Shown here: one piece after another, positions 56,163 to 64,000 of the stretch
Layout of the letters: each line of letters begins with the position of its first letter
Position numbering within the stretch: position 1 is the first letter of the stretch
Assembly: GCA_963969365.1 (NCBI GenBank)
Contig: OZ017754.1
Location: 2,790,001-2,854,000 of the forward strand
DNA length: 64,000 nt
Source of the DNA: Asterochloris sp. CNOR1
Taxonomy: Eukaryota; Chlorophyta; Trebouxiophyceae; Trebouxiales; Trebouxiaceae
Direction: 5' to 3'
The notes under the pieces: model-generated
Told to the model about the DNA's origin: nothing
What the model saw: the letters and a program-made list of their open reading frames with translations, nothing else
The model's database searches: none
Made by a program: the position numbers and the translations under genes

Positions 56163-59100
56163 ATGAACAAGCTCTGGCAGAATCGGCTGGATGGCCTGCG
56201 CAGCACCATTACCAATGTCAGCGCCCTCTCTGATGGTGCAGCCAGGTCAGCATTCCTCTTCAATCTGCTCTTATATCTGCACCATCATCTGCTCATGGGC
56301 CCAAAACTGAAATTCCACTGCCAAGTCTCTGCTACCTGCAGGCTCCGACAGGGGCTGGCAGCTGATGGCCGTTCAGGCGCGCCTGCATCCCCTGAGGCCA
56401 GCGACAAGCAGCAGTACCTGCGCTTGCCTGTGGAGTCAGCCAAGAAACTGAGGTGGTATGACCGCGCAGACCTCAGCACCCTGGTCATGCAGAACCTGAA
56501 GGACAAGCAGGAGCTGCAGGCTGTGAACGAAGCCCTGCACCAGGTGAGACTCTGCTGACTCCCCGGCGCACAGGCTGAGAGGCGCTCCGTGCTCATGCCG
56601 GCTTGACCTTGTGTGAGGTGCCCCTGCAGCACTCTCTTCTGTCAGTGCATGCACTTGCTGTACCCAGTAGAGGGAGCTGGATAGAGGTGTGATGTGTGTC
56701 CCCTGCACAATGCTTCTTAATTAGTGCATGCAGATGTTGTGTTGGCGCTGCACATGCCAAGACTCCATGCTGGGCAAACACAGGATGGCAGGGGCCAGCT
56801 GCACCGCATGCCCACATACTGCAATTTTACTGCTGATTCTTGCCGGCCCTTGGGAGCCGTGGCTGATCTCCTGAGTCTACAAGCTTGCACTGGGCTGGCA
56901 CCAGAGGCAGCTTGTGACCACCTGCCCGCCGTGCTGGCAGACAACCAACATGCTGTCACGAGTGGTGTCTGCCCACGCCTGCAGCTGTGGGCTTGCATCA
57001 GAGGCAGCTGGTGATGACATGCTGAATATCCTGGCAGGAACTGCCACTTGAGCCCACCCAGGAAGCTCAAGAGCTGCACCCTGCCTGCAGAGTACTGGTC
57101 AGCCAGGGCCTGGCACCAATAGGGACCTACACCTGAGCCCGCCCTGCAATCTCACCCATCAGGCGCTGCCTGTAGGTGCTTGTCAACCAGGGGTTGGCAC
57201 CAGAGGCAGTCGACGAGGAGGTGCAGGCCATGCTGGCAGGCGCCGAGAAGATGCGGTTCTACGATGACTCAGTGAATGCCGTGCTGGTCACTTCAGCCAC
57301 TGCGGAGATCAGCAGCCTGAGGGAGCAGCTCGCAGCCCAGGCTGCCCAGATTGCAGACTTGGGCGCACAGCTAAGGGACATGCAACAGAGGTGAGGCGCA
57401 CTGCTGGGCTGTGCGCATGGTCTGACTTGGTGCTTGGCGCTCTGAGGGCACTGCCAGTGCCAGGCTCAGCTGCTGCCGGTAGCAGAGGCAATGGGCACCA
57501 TGCGTGCCCAGTAATGGCCAGGAATGATTCAGTCACTCTTGGGCTGCTGACCAGGCTTTGAGTGATTGAGCAATACAGCAGGCTGAAAGATCTGTACTTT
57601 GAACATTGAGCGTTGCTTGTGCTTGCAACCCGGTGTTGTGATGCACATAACATGGACTCCTGAAGTTGAGGCTGCAAGCTCTCAGTATGCAGCATCAATT
57701 CGAATTGAGGAGCTGATGTCTTGCCTTGCTGGTCCTGCAGGCTCCCCAAGGCAGCAGCACACCTACACGGCCTCTGCTGCTGCCTACCGCCTGGACTGCA
57801 GCTGTGCGGCTGGGGAACAGTGGCCTAGCTTAGATGATGTGAAATCTTGCTGGCCCCTTGCTGATCCCTTGCTGATCCCTTGCTTTGCTGTGCTGCAGGC
57901 TCCCCTCAGGCAGCAGCACCCCTGCCGTGCCTCCGCTGGCGCCTGCTGCAGTGCCACCAGACGCAGCTTCGCAGCGGCCTTCAGAGCACGTCAGCCTGCG
58001 CCTGACTGTGGCCCCTGAAGGGCATGTGCAGTCAGCTTTTGTGTATGAGCCAGCCAGCACAGGCCAGCTGGACTCCCAGGGGTACTCCTCTGCCCACCAC
58101 AATAGGACGGCGTCCATGGCCAGCCATGACTGGGCCAGCAGCCTCGACGGCGGCCCGGCAGACGCACCAGCAGGTGCGCGCACCTGGCACATCTGTCTGG
58201 GAGTGCTGGGCTGGAGAGCGCATGAAGGACTCAAGAAAACAGATATGTGTGTGGATGCTGGGGTGGGGTTGAATGATGAGACTGCGCAGGCCATCCCTGA
58301 GGATGCAGGCTGTGGTGATGCAGCCCCTGAAGAAAGCAGCAGGCCGCAGTGGGGTAGGCAGCTGAGGGCTTGGAGGAGCTAGCCGACATGCGCCTCGTCA
58401 CGACTTGCAACCCCACCAGCAGCACGCTCTGCATCACCTGCGTCCCTCCCGTGACGCTTAAGAGGCAACCCAGCGGACTGTGGTGCCTGGATACAGGTTG
58501 CGCCTGCAAGGCGCTGCCAACAGCATCCAGCTGTGGTGCTGTGTGCTCTGCAGAGCTGGCAGGGGAGAGGGAGCAGCAGCAGCACCTGGGGACTGCTGCT
58601 GAGGCTCAGGCCCAGGTGCAGCACCTGCAGCAGGAGCTGGCGCAGGCCAAGCGCCAGCTGCATGAGTCTCAGGAGCTGGCTGAGGGGCAACTGCAGGTGG
58701 GCTTCGGCTGTGGGAGCATTGGCTGTGACAAGGCTCTTCACTTGAGAATGTGTGATTGGCCTGCTGCACTTGTTGGAGGAGAGCAAGCCCTGCTCTGCTG
58801 AGGACTGGGAGGGGGCATCTAAGATGTTTCCACGATTGGCCGTCAAGGATCCCTGCTGCCCTGCGTAGGCCTTGCCTGCTGAGAAGAGTGAAAAGTAACC
58901 GTCTGGGACATCATCTGGCTGCATTTGCCTGCATGCTGGTGTCACTAAGCTGGGCTGCCGTGGGCCAGAACTAGCAGGCTCACATCTGTTCTGTTGAACA
59001 ATCGATAAAAGGGTCTTCAACCCATGATAAAGCATCCCTGCACTGCTACAGGAGCTGCGGGGCAGGCTGACTGCCAACGGGGCGCAGCACGTGGAGACGC

Positions 59101-62100
59101 TGCAGCGGGTGCAGGGGATCTGCATGGAGGCTGAGAGGCGGGCCGAGGCAGCAGACAGGTGATAATCCTAACCTTAACCCTGACTTGAAGAGCTCAGGAA
59201 CTGCTTGTGTTGTGGCGCCCCTCAGACTCACGAGCTGGCAGCACAGGCTGTGTGTTGTAGCAAGCAATTGAAGGCAAAGACCATTATGGCTTCACAGCTG
59301 GTAAGGTTGACACTTCTAATCTGGGGGACAGGGGCGCTCCAGCAAGGACCACTTGAGGCAGCGCAAACACCATTGGTGACAAGGATGCGCTGTGCAGTCT
59401 CAGCAAGATTGTGGCAAGAAGCACTGCACCGCCTGGCAGCATGCCACAGGGCTGGAGCTCTTAACAACGTGCTGTATCATAGGGGTCTTGAGACGCAGCT
59501 GGGTGGGTCAGCCATGTGATGCTTCCAGCACTGTTTGGGAGGTAGGGCACAGTAGGCTGCTGTCTGCATGCAGGCGCTGCGCACGTTTGGAGGGGGAGCT
59601 CAAGGACTCCCGCGCAGATGTCCGTCGTGTGGCCAACACCCTCAGAGTGGGTCTGGGGTGTCGCCTGCCCTGCTTGCTTTGCGGAGGGTTCTGTGAGCCC
59701 GCCGTGGTGCTGGGCACTGTCAAGCTCTGCCAGCTGAGACAGTGCAACTTGCCGAGAGGGCCAGCTGGTATGACTGATCTTGCAAAGTTTGCAGTTCGCG
59801 GGAAAGACCTCGCGCTGCACTTGTTGGAGACAGTCCTGCATGCAGCAGGCATGCCAAAGACAAGCATGCTGCTTCCCTTGACGCCAACCCCGATAGCAAC
59901 TTTTCTGCTTGTGGCCCAGCTGCCACAAATTTTGGAGGCTACTGCCAAATGCATAAGTATGCACCTCAGCACCGCTTCTGGATGACCCTGCAGCCAGCTC
60001 AGACATACCTCCCTTGACAGGTATACGACAGCAGTCAAGTCAATCTAATCTTTGTATTAATTTTTGGTATATTTATGTATGCAACCAACCTGGCTGCGGC
60101 CAGAAGTGTCAGCCCTGCCGCAGTGCCTGTTGTAGTCCTTTGAGCAGGAGCAGCTGGCCTGGCGGCCACTTCGACTGCTGCTCAGATGATCCCACAGCTC
60201 AGCTGCAGTGCCCTGCTGCAGGGCTTGGAGCAGGAGAGGGACAAGGCGCAGGGGCGTGCGCAGTCTGCTGAGGCAGCTCTTGCTGAGGCAGTCAGCAAGG
60301 GGCAGGTGCACGCCGACAAGGTCGTGGCCGCCGCCGGTGCCCTTGCCGTTGCCAGAAAGCAAGGTAATAGTCACATTGCTTTCCTGTTGACCTGCCTGCT
60401 TTCCCCTGCTACATTCTCAAACAACAGGGTGGCTGGAAGCCTTGTCCCGCCTCTGGGTCCGCTGGATGTCCTGCAGCTGGAAGCAGTGTTTTTTCTTTTT
60501 GGCATTGCAACTGACTTAATGCATCATACCCCATCAGCTGGCGCTTGGTCATTGCAATGGTACGCCAAGGCGTGATGTGCAGAGCCAAGAAGCAGGGTCT
60601 TGCACATTGCGGGCCGCTTCTCAACAAGTCTCCACCCAAGAAGTCAGGTTTGTAAGCTGATGCTGCAGCTGAGAGAACTGAAGCTGACTTTGCACAGTGC
60701 CAACTCCCGCAGGCTCTGCACCAACTGCTAGCAGCTGAATCATAGCTGCCCATGCTGCAGCTGAGGATCGTGAGGCTGAGCTGCGGAGGGCCATGCGGGA
60801 CGGCGAGGCCCGCCTGAGGGAGCGCGTGGCCCAGCTGGAGGCAGACAATGTCTCCCTGCGCAGGTGGGTACGCCCCTGTGTGTTGCTTGCTGGTTCTGAT
60901 TGGCAGCAGGGCGACACCTCAACAGAGGTGTAGGCCACAAGCACTGCCCCTGTGTGTTGCTTGCTGGTGTTGATTGGCGGCAGGCGACACCTCAACAGAG
61001 GTGCAGGCCACAAGCACTGCCCCTGTGTGTTTTCTGGCTGGTTCTGATTGGCAGCAGGCGGCACCTCAACAGAGGTGCAGGCCACAAGCACTGCCATGCC
61101 CAGGTGGGTTTGTGCATCTCGAGCCTGCATGCAGTTCAAGGCAGCAGGGCAGGAAGATTCTCCCCGCAGTGTGCATTCGCTGAGGCCGACTTGGTCCTCT
61201 GCAAAGATGGGGCATGAATGCCTGCCTGACTGTGGCAGCTTTGACATGCAGTGCAAGCTCTCCTACTTGACCTAGGGCAAAACCCTACAGCAGTCAGCCC
61301 ACAATGCTTTGCCGGCTTTGAGGCATGTGGTGCACCTTTGGTATACAGGCTCTGACTGGTTCAAGCATGTACAGGTCTGTGGCGTCCGGAGCCTCAGAGA
61401 CACAGGGGGTGCTGGCGCGGCTTGTAGCTGCTGAGGAGGCAGAGGCGCGAGCCCTCCGGGAGCTGCGCGATGCAGAAGCGGCAGTGGTGGACAGGTCAGG
61501 CGGCAGTGGATGCCGCTGGTGTGGTGATGCAGCTGCTGAGGCATCAGAGCGTGACCTGATGGCCTGCACCACAACACACGGCAGAAGCATTGTGCTATGT
61601 GGGCCTGCCAGTCTTCTTGAGCAGGCTGCTGTCTCAGCTCATGGGGTCCCTTTATTGCAGAGCGGGCTGCTGTCTCAGTTCATGGGTTCCTGCCATTGCA
61701 GAGCAGGCTGCTGTCTCAGCTCATGGGTTCCTGCCATTGCAGAGCAGGCTGCTGTCTCAGCTCATGGGTTCATGTCATTGCTGTGCAGAAAGGACCTCAC
61801 CACGCGCTTGGCAGTGCTGGAAGACAGACTGGCGGAGAGCAGGGCAGAGCAGGGGCAGCTGCAGACTTACAAGCAGGTCAGCTGGGCCCTGCACCAAGCT
61901 GCAGCCTGCAATGCCATCCCCCTGCAAGAGCGTGACAGGCCGGGTGGTCACCAGACAATGCAACGCTGACTCACCGACCCTTTCAAAGCGTTCATCAGAA
62001 GGCAGGCCTGTGTTGTGCTGACTCCTTTGCTGGACTATTGCTGGCAGCTTATGCAGATCCGCACAGACTACAATTGCCTCCTGCCGCACTGTGCAAGCTG

Positions 62101-64000
62101 TGCACTTGCTGCAGGCCTTGGCATTCAGCAGTGATACTCTCCAAGCTGTGCACAAGACACAGGCCTTAGCATTCAGCAATAACACTGTCCAAATTCTGCG
62201 TGAAACACAGCGCTTGGCATTCGGCATTACCACTGTTTGTGCACATGCCACAGAGCTGGGCATCCAGCATACTGTTAGATGAAGCCTGCATTGTCGTCAA
62301 CTCTGGTCCATGCACCTGCAGCTGGCAAGGGAACTGGAGGCTGCCAAGGCGCGAGTGGAGGAGGAAGTGCTGGCCACGGTCCACATCGCGACTGGCCTTG
62401 AGACGCGGCTGCGGGCAGCAAAGGACGACGCTGAGGCTGCCCAGGAAGCTGCTGTTCTGGCCCAGCAGAAGGCCCAGCAGGTGCTTGCTGCACATGCCAA
62501 CAGATGTTCTTTTGCTGCTGTCATCCACAGCATGCATGCATGCATCTGGCGTGAGCATTTGTGGTGGCACTGCTCGAGGGCTGCTTGCACTCTGCAGCCC
62601 TGATGGACCACCTTCATCTGATGCATTGCTGGGGCATGGTAATTGCAGGCGGAGCGTGAGGTCACAGCAGAGGTGCAGCGGCGGCTTGAGGCTATGGGGG
62701 ACGACAGGACCCAGTGGCCGCCGGCTGCCAGGGACGAGTGCATGCGCATGGACCGCAAGCAGCAGGTGAAGCAGCCTCTTGGCGCATGGGCTTGGCAGGG
62801 TTAAAGAAGCCGCTGGCATGCCCGGGCATGTAGCACCAACTTTGACCCTAGAATAGGTACACACTGAATGCTGCACGTGCTGCTCACCTGTTACCCTGTT
62901 TTGTAGCTATACAAGGACTGGCGCTGCGCACTTGCAGCAACCCACCCCAAAGTGGCACCAAATGCACCTTGCATCAAACATCAAAGGAGGTCCTTTGCGT
63001 GTTGGTCTGTGCAGCAGGTGTCTTGCTCACTGGGCCGCCCACCCCCTCAGCAGCAACCTGCCTGCAGGCTGTAGTCATGACGTGGGCTGCTGGCCTGCTC
63101 AGGGATGCATGGCTCCATAGTCCTGCATTCCATCAGGCTAGTTTCTGCCTCAGCAGCGGCCTCATATCATTCATCTTGGGGTCGCACAACACCCGGAGGG
63201 CAGTGGCCTGCCTGACCAATGCGACCTTGAGGAATCTTGATCCCCTTGAGCTGACTGCCTGCGCATGCAGGGCCTGCGCGCCATGTTGGCTGCCCTGCAG
63301 CAAGACCTGGACACAGAGGTAGCCCACAGGGATAGCGATGCAGCCACAAAGGCCGCGCTGCAGCAGAGGGCAGCTGCCGCTGAGGAGAGGGCTGATCGCG
63401 CTGAGCGGGAACGCAGCCAGGGTACCAGCAGCCTGCAGAATCTGGTGGGTCAAGCTGCAAAGGTTGTGTGTGGATATACATATGTGAGGGAATGGCAGCA
63501 ACAAGCTTTCGTCAACCGGAAAGATGACTGATGTGCAAGTCTTGCATCACCCTGACAGTATTGTTATTGTAGCTGGTGTGCATGGGTTTTGGCACCACCC
63601 TGACAGCTGCCAGGTTTGTGGTTCATGTGCTTGCTTGTGTCTTGGCACCACCCTGATGATGATATTCTTGTAGCTGCTGTCCATGCATCTTGGCACCACC
63701 CTGACAACTCTTGACTCAATGTCGCTGAGCCTCTGACCCTTGCCAAAGCGCTGCATGCGCGACCACATGTTGCTTGCACGAGCGCTGGCGCAGGACCCCA
63801 AGCACTGCCTGCGCACCCATGGGCACTGGAGTCCCGCCGTGACCACTGCAGGTGGCCACACTGCGAGAGCAGCTTGAGCAGCTGCGGCGAGACGCTGCAG
63901 CGGCAGAGGAGGAGCGGGACAAGCTGCTTGTGCTGTCACAACGCACTCCCTTTGGCCATTCCAGACCTGGGCAGGAGACCCCCACAATGAGAGGCAGTGG
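56163..64000 (+). CDS. Golgin-like long coiled-coil protein, 5' part
   Basis: Fifteen exons with agreeing phases to the right edge: 56163-56245, 56342-56543, 57176-57390, 57899-58173, 58554-58696, 59052-59158, 59574-59646, 60222-60363, 60761-60863, 61375-61494, 61789-61876, 62322-62480, 62649-62765, 63271-63444 and 63852-64000 (open); about 716 residues so far. The start is MNKLWQNRLDGLRSTITNV, then a Ser/Pro/Ala-rich stretch around residues 165-260, then almost continuous heptad-type coiled coil (QVQHLQQELAQAKRQLHESQ, ELRRAMRDGEARLRERVAQL, LAVLEDRLAESRAEQGQL, REQLEQLRRDAAAAEEERD). Overall layout resembles plant and algal golgins or GRIP-related tethers, but the diagnostic C terminus lies outside the window, so a ciliary or cytoskeletal coiled-coil protein is also possible. 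Introns carry several tandem repeats derived from exon borders. Confidence 0.75.
56885..57125. repeat. Copies of the golgin-like exon 3 start
   Basis: The start of exon 3 (TTGGCACCAGAGGCAGTCGAC onward, about 57192) is preceded in intron 2 by diverged copies at about 56893-56945, 56990-57040 and 57103-57120, each keeping [CT]TGGCACCAGAGGCAG-like sequence and, in the first two, a following CTGGCAG block. Confidence 0.65.
57730..57790. repeat. Copy of the golgin-like exon 4 acceptor
   Basis: CTGCAGGCTCCCCAAGGCAG at about 57735, continuing into CAGCACACCTACACGGCCTC, duplicates the true exon 4 start (CTGCAGGCTCCCCTCAGGCA, about 57893, continuing CAGCACCCCTGCCGTGCCTC). The decoy keeps a good acceptor. 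Confidence 0.7.
60870..61100. repeat. 74-bp tandem repeat, three copies
   Basis: Units of about 74 bp with CTGATTGGCAGCAG, then CACCTCAACAGAGGTG, then AGGCCACAAGCACTGCC start near 60896, 60971 and 61045. They begin just past the exon 9 donor; CACCTCAACAGAGGTG contains a short palindrome. Confidence 0.85.
61617..61788. repeat. 41-bp repeat of the exon 11 acceptor, four copies
   Basis: GCAGGCTGCTGTCTCAGCTC followed by ATGGGTTCCTGCCATTGCAGA occurs at 61621, 61662, 61703 and 61744, an exact 41-bp period. Each unit ends in an acceptor-like TTGCAG or GTGCAG, and the last one leads into the true exon 11 acceptor at 61788. Confidence 0.9.
62085..62245. repeat. 51-bp tandem repeat, three copies
   Basis: Three 51-bp units containing [CT]TTGGCATTC[AG]GCA (about 62116, 62167 and 62214) preceded by CTGTGCACAAGACACAGGCC-like sequence. 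Because 51 is a multiple of three, the plus strand reads as a 17-residue repeat (QALAFS core), but splice phases do not place it in the gene. Confidence 0.7.
63540..63715. repeat. Tandem repeats in the last visible intron
   Basis: TTGGCACCACCCTGA recurs at about 63588, 63642 and 63690, with TATT[CG]TTGTAGCTG at two places between them; units are about 50 bp and imperfect. No coding role is seen. Confidence 0.65.

Noticed and set aside
60870-61100. CRISPR-like direct repeats
   Set aside because: Units are contiguous 74-bp tandem copies without unique spacers, inside an intron of a eukaryotic gene.

Overview
The window reads as nuclear DNA of a green alga (Chlorophyta, or a close relative). 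Genes are split into many short exons of about 50-250 nt, bounded by GT-AG introns with occasional GC-AG introns. Several proteins are plant-type: an ERD7/spartin-like senescence-domain protein, an At2g24420-like ER coiled-coil protein, a CTF2/MO1-like FAD monooxygenase, and a nuclear protein with a plant-conserved DPLRRFY block. The intraflagellar transport gene IFT46 implies a lineage that builds, or recently built, flagella. No organellar, bacterial or viral block was seen. I cannot name the species.

Layout. (1) 218-8921, minus: N-terminal half of CPSF1/CPSF160, running off the left edge. (2) 9059-9812, plus: an 84-residue protein with a mitochondrial-type presequence, sharing a 137-bp divergent promoter with CPSF1. 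(3) 10027-18453, minus: one or two low-complexity genes; the upstream one carries two arrays of an LRRLF-xTQ motif. (4) 18783-22108, plus: secretory coiled-coil membrane protein. (5) 22431-26993, plus: IFT46. (6) 28254-29431, plus: kinase-fold gene broken by a 20-bp tandem duplication. (7) 31221-32331, minus: BTB protein. (8) about 33313-37970, minus: unrecognised multi-exon gene. (9) 38305-42324, plus: charged nuclear-type protein. (10) 42736-48710, minus: spartin/senescence-domain protein. (11) 48914-53612, plus: plastid-type FAD monooxygenase. (12) 53900-55313, plus: a second BTB gene with a damaged splice donor. (13) 56163-64000, plus: golgin-like coiled-coil protein, open at the right edge.

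There is no operon or pathway logic; these are housekeeping and trafficking genes, often arranged as divergent pairs with 140-330 bp between start codons. Exon models were built by eye, using reading-phase agreement between neighbouring exons plus family recognition, so borders in the recognised genes are firm and borders in the low-complexity genes are provisional.

The most unusual feature is structural. Nearly every gene has introns holding decayed tandem copies of the neighbouring exon border, splice site included, in one to four copies. The same process appears to have produced intronic minisatellites of about 41, 51, 63 and 74 bp and the 20-bp duplication that breaks the kinase-like gene.
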